Translations under genes and position numbers: made by a program | Notes under the pieces: model-generated | Seen by the model: the letters and a program-made list of their open reading frames with translations, nothing else | Databases searched by the model: none | What the model was told of the DNA's origin: nothing | In this document: in pieces, positions 34,631-44,067 of the stretch | How the letters are laid out: each line of letters opens with the position of its first letter | Numbering within the stretch: position 1 is the first letter of the stretch | Source of the DNA: an uncultured Bacteroides sp. | GTDB taxonomy: Bacteria; Bacteroidota; Bacteroidia; Bacteroidales; Bacteroidaceae | Direction of reading: 5' to 3' | DNA: 64,000 bases | NCBI GenBank assembly: GCA_949289295.1 | Contig: CASENM010000020.1 | Coordinates: 58,005-122,004, forward strand

Positions 34631-35695
34631 TTATTTTTCTTTGTGCTCTTTCACTCTCGACAAGCCGATGAACACGGCCGAAAGCATCGTGAACACGTAC
34701 GCCTGGATGAATGCCACCAACAGTTCGAGCGCATTCATGAAAATACCGAACGCCACAGCGACCACCGTCATCGAGCCGTTGATCACCGCTCCTGCCTTGA
34801 CCGTGATGAAAATGATTGCAATCAAGCTCAACAGGGCGGCATGACCGGCCATCATATTGGCGAAAAGTCGGATCATCAGGGCAAACGGTTTTGTGAATAT
34901 ACCGAAGAATTCAATCAGCGGCATCATAGGAATCGGAACTTTCAACCATGTCGGCACTTCCGGCCAGAAAATCTCTTTCCAGTATGCCTTCGTACCGAAA
35001 ATGTTGGTAAAGAGGAACGTGCACAAGGCCAGCACCATCGTCACGGCAATGTTTCCCGTCACAGTCGCACCGCCCGGAAAGACCGGTATCAGTCCCATCA
35101 GATTGTTTACCAGCACAAAAAAGAAAGCCGTCAGCAAGTAAGGGGCGTAGCGTTTGTAGTCCTCGCCCACGCAACCTTTAATCACGTCCTCATAAATGGA
35201 CATCACCGTGGCCTCAACCATTCCCACACCGCCTTTCGGAGCACCCTGTTCCAGCGGATGCTTCTTGTACCAGCGGGCACAGCCCAGCATGATCACCACC
35301 AGCAGCGCGCTGTTGATGAACAGCCCCAGCACATTCTTGGTAATGGAAATGTCGAGAGGACGCACTTCCTCGCCGGCCGCATTCCGTTCCACTATCTTGC
35401 CGTCGTTGGCTCCGCCTTCGGCCACATACAGGCCCTCGTATTCTTCGCCCCCTTCAAGACGCGAAGAGGAGAACACGTGCCAGCCCGTACTGCTTTTCAC
35501 GATAACCGGAAGGGGGATTGTCAGATGCACATCGCCGAAAGTAGCTATGTGCCACTCGTACGCGTCGCCGATGTGACCGAATATCAGCTCGTTCACATCC
35601 ACTTCGCCCTCACCGCCGGTTTCCGCTTTCAGTGTCGAGGCCGGAACGGCCAGCAACAGCAGCAGTGTCATTACTATGTACCGTATTTTTTTCAT
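34631..35695 (-). CDS. atpB: ATP synthase F0 a subunit
   Basis: The 354-residue form is longer than the E. coli protein because of a signal-peptide-like start ('MKKIRYIVMTLLLLLAVPASTLKA') and about 120 extra residues on the outside before the first core helix, as is usual in Bacteroidetes. The half-channel region includes 'LMIRLFANMMAGHAALLSL' with the essential Arg. The first 86 bases overlap the end of the upstream gene in another frame. Confidence 0.94.
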   Translation of the reverse strand: MKKIRYIVMTLLLLLAVPASTLKAETGGEGEVDVNELIFGHIGDAYEWHIATFGDVHLTIPLPVIVKSSTGWHVFSSSRLEGGEEYEGLYVAEGGANDGKIVERNAAGEEVRPLDISITKNVLGLFINSALLVVIMLGCARWYKKHPLEQGAPKGGVGMVEATVMSIYEDVIKGCVGEDYKRYAPYLLTAFFFVLVNNLMGLIPVFPGGATVTGNIAVTMVLALCTFLFTNIFGTKAYWKEIFWPEVPTWLKVPIPMMPLIEFFGIFTKPFALMIRLFANMMAGHAALLSLIAIIFITVKAGAVINGSMTVVAVAFGIFMNALELLVAFIQAYVFTMLSAVFIGLSRVKEHKEK

Positions 35696-36116
35696 TGTCT
35701 ACTTGTTTACTTAATTTCAGTTTCGCTTCAAAACGAAGGAAGAAACGGGTCTCGAAAAACAGAAACGCAAAATAGAAGAACACGAAAGTAGCTACAAAAG
35801 CCACCATATCCTCTCCCACCGCGAAACCGTAGAATATCAGCACCAGCGCACTCAGAATGAACTTCAGCACCTTACACACCAGATAGGCCATCGCCATCTT
35901 CTCGGCTCCCAGCATACAGCTGAAAGCGAAAAAGTAAATGTAGAGAAACCCGAAAAGATAAAAAAACACCGGAATCAGCGGAAACCATGCAAAATACCGT
36001 CCGGGGATGAGCAGATGGAAAACCAGCAATGCCGCACCCGTCAGCACAATGCCCGCCACCGTAAGTTCACGGATGAATTTCCTCTTGACAGTTTCTGATA
36101 ACATTCTCTCCTGCAT
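35610..36116 (-). CDS. AtpI-like membrane protein of the ATP synthase operon
   Basis: The 168-residue protein has four predicted membrane helices ('ELTVAGIVLTGAALLVFHLLI', 'WFPLIPVFFYLFGFLYIYFFAF', 'VCKVLKFILSALVLIFYGFAV', 'VAFVATFVFFYFAFLFFE') and sits where other bacteria carry atpI, whose product helps c-ring assembly. The assignment rests on position and topology, not on motif identity. Its polar tail of about 28 codons overlaps the atpB signal peptide by 86 bases, which is unusually long. Confidence 0.7.
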   Translation of the reverse strand: MQERMLSETVKRKFIRELTVAGIVLTGAALLVFHLLIPGRYFAWFPLIPVFFYLFGFLYIYFFAFSCMLGAEKMAMAYLVCKVLKFILSALVLIFYGFAVGEDMVAFVATFVFFYFAFLFFETRFFLRFEAKLKLSKQVDNEKNTVHSNDTAAVAGRSGLDTESGNRR

Positions 36117-36143
36117 TTATCGGCCGGTCCGCCCTTCCTCCTT

Positions 36144-36389
36144 TCAGAGTTCGGCACAGACTGACACCTGGTTGTCTCTGACTTCCACGAATCCGCCTTT
36201 GATTGCCAAAGACTGCGATTCTTTTCCGGCCGCATACCTCACTTCTCCGGCCGACAACGACGAAATCAGCGGCGCGTGGTTCACCAGCACCTGGAACTCG
36301 CCCAGTTCGCCGGGCAGAACCACCATATCCACCTTCCCGTCATAGACCGTCCGTTCGGGCGAAGCGATAACCAGATGAAGTTCTTTCAT
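36144..36389 (-). CDS. atpC: ATP synthase F1 epsilon subunit, short form
   Basis: The 81-residue protein contains only the N-terminal beta-sandwich ('MKELHLVIASPERTVYDGKVDMVVLPGELGEFQVLVNHAPLISSL'). The C-terminal helical hairpin, which inhibits ATP hydrolysis in other bacteria, is absent. This short form is known from Bacteroidetes, so regulation must differ from the E. coli pattern. Confidence 0.93.
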   Translation of the reverse strand: MKELHLVIASPERTVYDGKVDMVVLPGELGEFQVLVNHAPLISSLSAGEVRYAAGKESQSLAIKGGFVEVRDNQVSVCAEL

Positions 36390-36405
36390 TTGTCTTTCGT
36401 TTTAG

Positions 36406-37938
<1,533 letters not shown>

Positions 37939-37972
37939 CTATTGTTTATAAATTAAAAATTATCGGGATTAA

Positions 37973-38018
37973 CTTCCGCCGGAGTACGGAAATGCTCCTT
38001 ACTCGTATCCGGCGGAAG
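37973..38018 (-). promoter_or_regulatory. Leader hairpin upstream of atpD
   Basis: A perfect 11-bp stem, cttccgccgga (37973-37983) with tccggcggaag (38008-38018), encloses 24 bases in which ggag and ctcc can pair again. It lies inside the predicted 5' leader of the ATP synthase mRNA, between the promoter at 38044 and the atpD start. There is no T-run, so it is not a simple terminator. The rest of the 330-bp gap to the yjbQ-like gene holds no gene. Confidence 0.55.
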
Positions 38019-38043
38019 CCCACGCCTTTCATTTTGCTATACG

Positions 38044-38051
38044 CAAATTTA
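38044..38051 (-). promoter_or_regulatory. Promoter -7 box (TAAATTTG) for the ATP synthase operon
   Basis: It matches TAnnTTTG on the minus strand, about 110 bases before the atpD start, and would give a leader of about 100 bases. Confidence 0.6.
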
Positions 38052-38265
38052 TGTAATTATCCCGAAAACTTGTAATTGGGAATAACATTTTTTGTCCGCA
38101 AAACATGTTTCTAAGCACATTTTCAGCTATACAGACCAATCGGTTTACATTTATTTGCAGTGAAGACCGAAACAATAAACAAATATTCACACAAGTGTCT
38201 TCCGTCATGTCTTTACGGTACCGCGCACAAGGCTTTTCTGTCAGGTCGTGTTTTTCATATTTTCC

Positions 38266-38676
38266 TCATTCGCCCATCAGTGTCGCCACTATCCTGCGGC
38301 CTCCTCCATGGTTTCTGAACTCGCAAAGATAAATGCCCTGCCACGTACCCAGATTCAGCCGTCCGTCCGTAACGGGGATTGTCAGGCTGGGGCCCACGAG
38401 CGTGGCCTTGGCATGGGCAGGCATGTCGTCACTTCCCTCCAGGGTATGTTCATACCACGGTTCATTCTCCCTCACCAGGCGGCTGAATATCTTCTCCAGG
38501 TCGCTCCTCACGTCCGGGTCATAATTTTCGTTGACGGAAAGAGCCGCGCTGGTATGCTGGATGAACAGATGCAGCAACCCTGTCCGGGGCAATTCCCCCA
38601 GATGGGCCACCACCTCGTCCGTAATCAGATGGAACCCTCTCGTACGGGCCCTCAATGTAAATTCTACCTGTTTCAT
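38266..38676 (-). CDS. YjbQ/UPF0047 family protein
   Basis: The 136-residue protein carries the family pattern 'GLLHLFIQHTSAALSVNENYDPDVRSDL' (about residues 33-60) with conserved His and Asn, and 'GTWQGIYLCEFRNHGGGRRIVATLMGE' at the end. YjbQ-type proteins have shown weak thiamin-phosphate synthase activity in some bacteria; the real role is uncertain. It is transcribed alone. Confidence 0.88.
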   Translation of the reverse strand: MKQVEFTLRARTRGFHLITDEVVAHLGELPRTGLLHLFIQHTSAALSVNENYDPDVRSDLEKIFSRLVRENEPWYEHTLEGSDDMPAHAKATLVGPSLTIPVTDGRLNLGTWQGIYLCEFRNHGGGRRIVATLMGE

Positions 38677-39014
38677 AAATCAAACAACATTATTATATTC
38701 TACGCTTGCCGGACAGATTCTCGTCCCCTCATGCCAGAAGCACGGACATACCGTCAAGCTCTGCTGAATTGCGATTGCTAAATTACGTTTTTTCCTGAAA
38801 AGCGGCAAACTTCCAGAAAACGAATCCCAGTCCAAGCCATACCTCTTTTGACAGCTGGAACTGTAAATTTGTTTGATACTTGATACAGATGAATCATCAT
38901 TTGCCGGAATAAAGCCATCGCCAATCAATATCCTATCCCCAAAGCTCTCTTTACAAGGAATTTCAATGAAGGAGTTACTTCTTGATTCGTCAGTATCTAT
39001 TTATGATTGGGGCG
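38677..39014. other. Intergenic region without recognised gene
   Basis: The 338 bases contain only a short minus-strand frame (38680-38928) whose product shows no domain and many uncommon residues; I regard it as non-coding. No repeat or promoter box stands out. This is the border between core genes and the acquired region on the right. Confidence 0.4.
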
Positions 39015-39356
39015 TCAATACCAAACGGAATAATGGCAGGCAATATTGTTGGCCTTGCAATAGTCCTGTAGATTTTGCATGAAGCCAAAGCATGCGGTGC
39101 GGAAACCGAACCTCGACTTCAGCCGTTTGAACAAGTCGGCGGTCGTTTCGGCTTCCAGCAATGCACTTAGCTTTGATGTGTTGTCCTTGTCAAACGAGTA
39201 TGTGATTTCCACTGTGCCATCGTGTCTGTTCCTTTCCCATTCCTGAAAGTCCACACGCCTGATGAAAAGTTGTTCTTCCTCCACCACGGCAAACAATACG
39301 CCAAACAACTCGCCGTTGCGCATGGTCTTATACAAAGTTCTATATCCGTTTCTCAT
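39015..39356 (-). CDS. Hypothetical protein
   Basis: I do not recognise this 113-residue protein. It starts 'MRNGYRTLYKTMRNGELFGVLFAVVEEEQLFIRRVDFQ' and is a mixed alpha/beta sequence with 'ADLFKRLKSRFG' and two Cys near the end. It begins 9 bases after the restored stop of the DUF1232-like gene, so the two probably form one transcription unit. Confidence 0.55.
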   Translation of the reverse strand: MRNGYRTLYKTMRNGELFGVLFAVVEEEQLFIRRVDFQEWERNRHDGTVEITYSFDKDNTSKLSALLEAETTADLFKRLKSRFGFRTACFGFMQNLQDYCKANNIACHYSVWY

Positions 39357-39362
39357 AGCAGA

Positions 39363-39628
39363 CTATCCTTCTATAAGTTCATACTCGGCATATCCAGGGA
39401 ACCACTTGTCCAGCCAACCGACAACCGTTTCGCATCCAACAGGTCTATCGGAAACACAAGATAGGCAAGGCTGGCAAACATAGCCAGTTTGTCCTTTTTA
39501 GGAGTATCCGGGCTACGCATCACGCACCACAAGACAAGAACCGGCCGAGTGGCCGCACGTCCAGCCTTACGACTCCATCTGCAAATGCTTTCCCAAAGGA
39601 ATTTGTAATCAATGTGGATAAGTGCCAT
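39363..39628 (-). pseudogene. DUF1232 (YkvA-like) small membrane protein, apparent frameshift
   Basis: The first 66 residues are normal, including the DUF1232 core 'TPKKDKLAMFASLAYLVFPIDLLDA'. The frame then continues into an unlikely tail ending at 39371. One frame over, the DNA reads 'ETVVGWLDKWFPGYAEYELIEG' and stops at 39363-39365, matching the PIDLIPD...GYLDD ending of the family. A single missing base just after 'LLDA' (near 39433) would restore one 88-residue protein. It is either a recent mutation or a sequencing error. Confidence 0.65.
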
Positions 39629-39868
39629 AATTTCGCTTTTGTTTTTTTATGATAAAGAGTCGGGATGCTCCACTTTTCTATCATATACCATTTCTAAAAA
39701 GAGAAGAAACATGGATTTACCATTTCCTATTCAATAAAACCATCCATAACACATTGCGTAAAAGAATATTCTTCCGCTTTATATCATTTGCATTATCATA
39801 TCGTTCTGTCAACAGGTCATTTATTTTTTAGACAAATGCCTTGTTTTGAAATGTTGAACAAAATCAAG

Positions 39869-41002
39869 TCAAGTGCAACTGCGATTGTATTTGATTAGCT
39901 TAACTATAGAATCTACTAATGTTGCATCTTTTGGAGTCAAGCAAGCTACCCGTTTGATTCGTTCAACCTCCATCTTGATGTAAGCTTTCACCTCTAGCTT
40001 CATTAATTTGCAATGAGTGTCATCTCTCTTTTGAAACTTTCCTCTATATAGATAATTACAAGCCATACATGTCGGACAAGATGATATATAAGGACATTTG
40101 GAACACTTAGAATCAGAAAAGTCTGTAATGGTATTCATCACACCATTTTGAATTTCATTTAGTTTGATCCCCTCCAATACTAAAGGTGAGAGAATGTGGC
40201 AAGGATAAGAGATTCCATCTACATCAAAAACCTTAAATCTATTGCCGGCACCGCATACAGTTTTTTGAACTTTATGGTTATCTATACAATTTGCATATTC
40301 ATTTAGGTCATGTACAAATTGTATAATCTTTGGTTTTTCAGGATGCTCTGTATAATAGCGTAAAAGGATTGAAAGTTGTCTGCCATATTCATAAATTGAA
40401 CTTGAAGTCCACTCGTAATTCTCAAATGCTACATTCGGATGTACTATGGCTCCTCGTTCTAATAAGTAAATCACACCTTCCGCCATTTTATCAACGGTTT
40501 GAGGGTTGATTGTCATTTGTATTGGCTGTCGGGGCCAAGTGTTCAGAAAGAAATCTATGTCTATATTGTCTTTACCTCTGTTTTTAATTTGTGAAGATGG
40601 TACTCCATCGTAACTTAACCCCAACGTAAAAGTACTCCTGTGAGTGGATAACCAATCCTTCAAAGAGGAGGTTAGCAAAGTACCGTTTGTACTTCCAAAT
40701 ACTCTGAATTTTCTTCTCCATCTCTTTGCCTCAAGCCATTCAACAAGGGGTGCAATTACATCCTTTGCAAGAAGTGTCTCACCTCCCATAAAAGCAATTG
40801 TGAGCAAACCTCCTGATTTGTAAAGAAATGGATCAAGAATTGATTGAGCCATTTCCAATGTCATGTCTTTGTCTCGTTTCTTTTGGATGTAACAGTACTG
40901 ACATGCAAGATTGCAGCGATAAGTCATTAATAGCCCAACCGCTTCGTCAATTGTTTCATCACTAAATAACAAAGGCTTTATATTATCCCGGGTAACTGCC
41001 AT
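39869..41002 (-). CDS. Radical SAM/SPASM peptide-modifying enzyme
   Basis: I start at ATG 41002 ('MAVTRDNIKPLLFSDE'); this codon lies inside the end of the upstream peptide gene, a 20-base overlap. The 377-residue protein binds the SAM-cleaving iron-sulfur cluster through C30-x3-C34-x2-C37 ('YRCNLACQYCYIQ'). 'FMGGETLLA' and 'GSTNGTLL' are further radical SAM marks. A C-terminal SPASM region with about seven Cys ('CGAGNRFKVFDVDGISYPCH', 'CSKCPYISSCPTCMACNYL') would hold two more clusters. Enzymes of this layout introduce thioether or carbon-carbon links, or epimerise residues, in ribosomal peptides. The peptide at 40983-41282 is the obvious candidate substrate. It is the last gene of the eleven-gene operon. 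Confidence 0.88.
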   Translation of the reverse strand: MAVTRDNIKPLLFSDETIDEAVGLLMTYRCNLACQYCYIQKKRDKDMTLEMAQSILDPFLYKSGGLLTIAFMGGETLLAKDVIAPLVEWLEAKRWRRKFRVFGSTNGTLLTSSLKDWLSTHRSTFTLGLSYDGVPSSQIKNRGKDNIDIDFFLNTWPRQPIQMTINPQTVDKMAEGVIYLLERGAIVHPNVAFENYEWTSSSIYEYGRQLSILLRYYTEHPEKPKIIQFVHDLNEYANCIDNHKVQKTVCGAGNRFKVFDVDGISYPCHILSPLVLEGIKLNEIQNGVMNTITDFSDSKCSKCPYISSCPTCMACNYLYRGKFQKRDDTHCKLMKLEVKAYIKMEVERIKRVACLTPKDATLVDSIVKLIKYNRSCT

Positions 41003-41282
41003 AGCTATAGTCACAATCAGTAGCACCCTGACAACCTCCACGTGTAGGGCACATTATTCTTCCAAACGATATTTGACTTTTATCGACGTCGCTACGGTCA
41101 ATTTCAGAAGCTCTGTCTTCTAATAAGTTCAAATCATCATCTGATACAGTAAAATCATATTCATAAGCCGGGTCATTCAACCCAAGTTCTCCATATTCTG
41201 TGCCACCTGGATCATCCCCGGTTTCTATGTTAAAACCCTCAGGATTATCATACATCTCATCAAAATCTTCAAAAGTTGCCAT
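40983..41282 (-). CDS. Candidate radical-SAM-modified precursor peptide with C-x5-C-x5-C tail
   Basis: This 99-residue, very acidic polypeptide is rich in Asp, Glu, Gly and Tyr up to about residue 70 and then has a different, Gly/Tyr-rich tail with three cysteines exactly six residues apart (C78, C84, C90: 'CPTRGGCQGATDC') ending 'DYSYGSYPG'. Pairing with a radical SAM/SPASM gene whose start overlaps its stop region is typical of ribosomally made, post-translationally modified peptides. Possible Gly-Gly cleavage points are 26-27 and 82-83. I do not recognise the family; the role is inferred from layout. Confidence 0.7.
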   Translation of the reverse strand: MATFEDFDEMYDNPEGFNIETGDDPGGTEYGELGLNDPAYEYDFTVSDDDLNLLEDRASEIDRSDVDKSQISFGRIMCPTRGGCQGATDCDYSYGSYPG

Positions 41283-41289
41283 AATAAAT

Positions 41290-41886
41290 TTATTTACATT
41301 TAATACAATACATCAATGCAATATTTTTAGGCCGTGTTTCAGTTGAAACACGTACTTGCTGAAAAGTAGAACTAGCCACATCACCAATTTCAATTTTAGG
41401 GAGTTCGTGACTATGACGGATACTATCACCTTTACCTTTTATAAGAACTCCAAATATTTTCTTGAAACGATTGGCAAAATAATCTTGTTTTTCTATTGGA
41501 GTAATTAAGCTGTTAAATGAAAGAGAACTATCTTCGGCAAATGTGTTTGTACCATACTTAATTTCATGATGTTTATAGCTCAAACCAGCTTCTGTCATTT
41601 TCCCAGAAATTGACAACTCATGACGGTGCCCTTGGAGTGTGTCAATCTGCTCTGATCCAAATTTTCTTTGAGGATCAATATTTTCATCTTTGTCCCAGCC
41701 ACGAACGAACTGTCCTTGAAGATCTGGCAAGAAAAAAGTCATATCTGTCTCTCCCCATGTATTTTTAATCACTGCATATAATTCTGGATAAACTTGTTTT
41801 GAAAGTTCGCGTCCATCGCATGGCATAAAACCTTCAGGACATATCGCCGACGGATAACAAATAATACTTCCGATAGGTAGTTCCAT
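41290..41886 (-). CDS. Phage tail-collar-domain protein, second copy
   Basis: I start at ATG 41886 ('MELPIGSIICYPS'), 5 bases after the stop of the first copy. The 198-residue protein has the tail-collar/microcystin-dependent-protein pattern: 'PEGFMPCDGRELSKQVYPELYAVIKNTWG', 'FFLPDLQGQFVRGWDKDENIDPQRKFG', 'DTLQGHRHEL' and the end 'TETRPKNIALMYCIKCK'. In phages this fold lies at the base of tail fibres. Here no other phage gene is near; it is one of two tandem, clearly related copies in the operon and may form a trimeric fibre or adhesin-like unit. Confidence 0.82.
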   Translation of the reverse strand: MELPIGSIICYPSAICPEGFMPCDGRELSKQVYPELYAVIKNTWGETDMTFFLPDLQGQFVRGWDKDENIDPQRKFGSEQIDTLQGHRHELSISGKMTEAGLSYKHHEIKYGTNTFAEDSSLSFNSLITPIEKQDYFANRFKKIFGVLIKGKGDSIRHSHELPKIEIGDVASSTFQQVRVSTETRPKNIALMYCIKCK

Positions 41887-41891
41887 AACTG

Positions 41892-42530
41892 CTATTTTAC
41901 CTTTATACAAAACATTAATGCCACATTTTTAGGACGAGTCTCTGTTGCTATTCTAGGTAGGCCAAAAATCGATGCCTCTGGTTCACGAATTTGAATGAAT
42001 TCATTTGGAATTTTGATATCGTGAGTATGGCTACCTCCATAAGTTGTCCCACTACCATTAGATGGAATAGTTTCATTTTCCGTGTTATATGAAACTTCAT
42101 ATACAGGATATGAACTGAACACTCCAGAGGAAACATCATGTGATTTATAGTACACTTTATGTCTATGACTCCCTGAAAAGTCTGTTTTCAATGGTTTAGC
42201 AATCAAAACTTTATGCCCATGACCTTGCAAGGCATCTTCTTGGACATCACCAAGATGCCGTCTGGGGTCTATATTTTGCTCCTTATCCCACCCGCGAATA
42301 AATTGCCCCTGCAAATCGGGAAGGAAGAAAGTGTCTTTCGTTTCACCCCATGTCCCTTTGATAAGAGCATATAAATCCGAATACACCTTTTTGGATAACT
42401 CACTTCCGTCACATGCAAGAAAATTATCAGGTATGTTCTCCGACGGATACATTAGAATACTACCAATTGGAAGTAATTCATCTTTCAATAAATTTACAAT
42501 TTCTTGTAAGATTTCTTTGTCTAAATTCAT
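41892..42530 (-). CDS. Phage tail-collar-domain protein, first copy
   Basis: The 212-residue protein is very similar in layout to the next gene: 'LLPIGSILMYPSENIPDNFLACDGSELSKKVY', 'TFFLPDLQGQFIRGWDKEQNIDPRRHLG', 'ALQGHGHKV' and 'IATETRPKNVALMFCIKVK'. Its start overlaps the stop of the Hsp70 gene by four bases (ATGA), so its translation is coupled to the chaperone. The two copies differ most in the middle third, where the collar proteins carry a variable tip. Confidence 0.82.
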   Translation of the reverse strand: MNLDKEILQEIVNLLKDELLPIGSILMYPSENIPDNFLACDGSELSKKVYSDLYALIKGTWGETKDTFFLPDLQGQFIRGWDKEQNIDPRRHLGDVQEDALQGHGHKVLIAKPLKTDFSGSHRHKVYYKSHDVSSGVFSSYPVYEVSYNTENETIPSNGSGTTYGGSHTHDIKIPNEFIQIREPEASIFGLPRIATETRPKNVALMFCIKVK

Positions 42531-44059
42531 TGTCGCATATTGTTAGTAAATAATATCTTCGCATCAAATTGGTATATTGTATAAAGGTCTTCAATGCTCC
42601 TTCCTCCGGAAAGGACTCTCTCCAGTGAAGTTTTCAATTTGGATTCAGGAAGCCCATTGAGTAATCTCTTGGCCATCGCATCATCTTTTAAGACTCCATC
42701 ATTACTAAACTTCATTAAAGCCATTAGCAATTTTGCTCCATCGCACATTGATTCCAAAAACAATTTATATGCTTTAGCAGGTTGACGTTTACGACCAATT
42801 ACTCCTATATAGTAAAGAACACCTAAATAAAATATACCTTCAGCATCCCCTGCATTATTGAAATAAGCAGCAGCTTTTTTATAATTTCCACTTGATGCAA
42901 ATTCTTTCCCTTTTGCATTGAGCTGTTGCGGGCTTAAGCGCAGATCCCTATATCGGGCTGCACCAAGTGCAATGATATTCAATTCCGATTTAACATCAAC
43001 TATAAAATTGGCACTGTGTACCTTTTTTTGAAATTGCCAACGTGACTTAACAAACGGTATTTGCGATGTCCCGCCTACAAGAAAAACTTTGTAAACAGAA
43101 TGTATGTCTTCACAAAGTTTATCATTATGTGCCCTATCTATTAATGATAAAGTTGTCTCAATGGTGTTATTGACCATTTCATCTATCATTTTTTCAAAGT
43201 CTTCACGCAATAAAGTGTAAGAATATGGAGAAATGAATTTCGGATTTCTGGAAAGTTCAATCTTTGCCCGAACTGGATATTCTCTTAAATGTTCAGAAGC
43301 TATCAACCGCTGTTCAAAAGAACTATTACTATCTTTTAAGATAGCTACCTGCCGTTTTGCATAGTCGGATCTTTTTATATAGTCCGTACTAACCAATGAG
43401 TCTATATAAATACCACCCCATTTTTGTTCGTTATCTGAACCTACAGATTCATCAATAACCTGAATTTGTTGGTCACATACCTTAATGATAGATGTGTCAA
43501 AAGTTCCTCCGCCAAAATCATATATAAGAAAAAGTTTCTCATCCATTTCCTTTGAATGTACCCTGTCACCCAGAAGATAATAAGCTGCTGCTATAGGCTC
43601 CGGAATGATTATAACATCATTAAAGCCTACTTTTTTTGCACAACGTAGCATAAACTCATATCGTACACCTCCTTTTTTTGCTGAAGCCGGTACGGTAATG
43701 ACAACATCGTTAAAAGTTTGCTTGAATCGGTTTTCTGCCATCCGTTTAATATATAAAAGAAATGTACGAACAATCATTTCAATTATTTCACGATGCGTCA
43801 AATCCTCCTTGTCTATTGTATCTAATTCTGGCTTAAAGTTATGATAAAATTTACCACTTGGTTCTTTTCTGCTATTTATAGCTTCATCTCCAATTCTTAT
43901 AAATTGCCCATTAGAAGAAACATAAGCCACAGATGGAATACTACGGTCTTTGCGTTTTGCACCAGTATCAAGAGGAACCGGATAATAATTATCCGTTCCA
44001 ACTTCATATACTGCGGCTTTCGTAAATGATGTTCCAAAATCAATACCTAACTGATACAT
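42527..44059 (-). CDS. Hsp70-type ATPase with Sel1/TPR-like C-terminus
   Basis: I start at 44059 ('MYQLGIDFGTSFTKAAVYEVG'), 8 bases after the GrpE-like gene. The first 375 or so of 510 residues are a complete actin-like Hsp70 nucleotide-binding domain: phosphate loop 1 'GIDFGTSFTKA', phosphate loop 2 'LIYDFGGGTFDTSI' and the adenosine motif 'VFLVGGTSQIPFVK'. Instead of the beta-sandwich substrate-binding domain and lid, the protein continues with helical repeats of the Sel1/TPR kind ('YKKAAAYFNNAGDAEGIFYLGVLYYIGVIG', 'AKAYKLFLESMCDGAKLLMALM'). It is therefore not a DnaK replacement. The preceding gene offers a matched exchange-factor-like partner. Confidence 0.88.
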   Translation of the reverse strand: MYQLGIDFGTSFTKAAVYEVGTDNYYPVPLDTGAKRKDRSIPSVAYVSSNGQFIRIGDEAINSRKEPSGKFYHNFKPELDTIDKEDLTHREIIEMIVRTFLLYIKRMAENRFKQTFNDVVITVPASAKKGGVRYEFMLRCAKKVGFNDVIIIPEPIAAAYYLLGDRVHSKEMDEKLFLIYDFGGGTFDTSIIKVCDQQIQVIDESVGSDNEQKWGGIYIDSLVSTDYIKRSDYAKRQVAILKDSNSSFEQRLIASEHLREYPVRAKIELSRNPKFISPYSYTLLREDFEKMIDEMVNNTIETTLSLIDRAHNDKLCEDIHSVYKVFLVGGTSQIPFVKSRWQFQKKVHSANFIVDVKSELNIIALGAARYRDLRLSPQQLNAKGKEFASSGNYKKAAAYFNNAGDAEGIFYLGVLYYIGVIGRKRQPAKAYKLFLESMCDGAKLLMALMKFSNDGVLKDDAMAKRLLNGLPESKLKTSLERVLSGGRSIEDLYTIYQFDAKILFTNNMRQ

Positions 44060-44067
44060 ACCTATTC

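Noticed and set aside
38680-38928. 82-codon minus-strand frame
   Set aside because: Its composition and lack of any domain or promoter suggest it is not a gene.
41290-42530. Prophage
   Set aside because: Only two collar-domain genes are present; no capsid, terminase, portal, tail or lysis genes occur in or near the operon.
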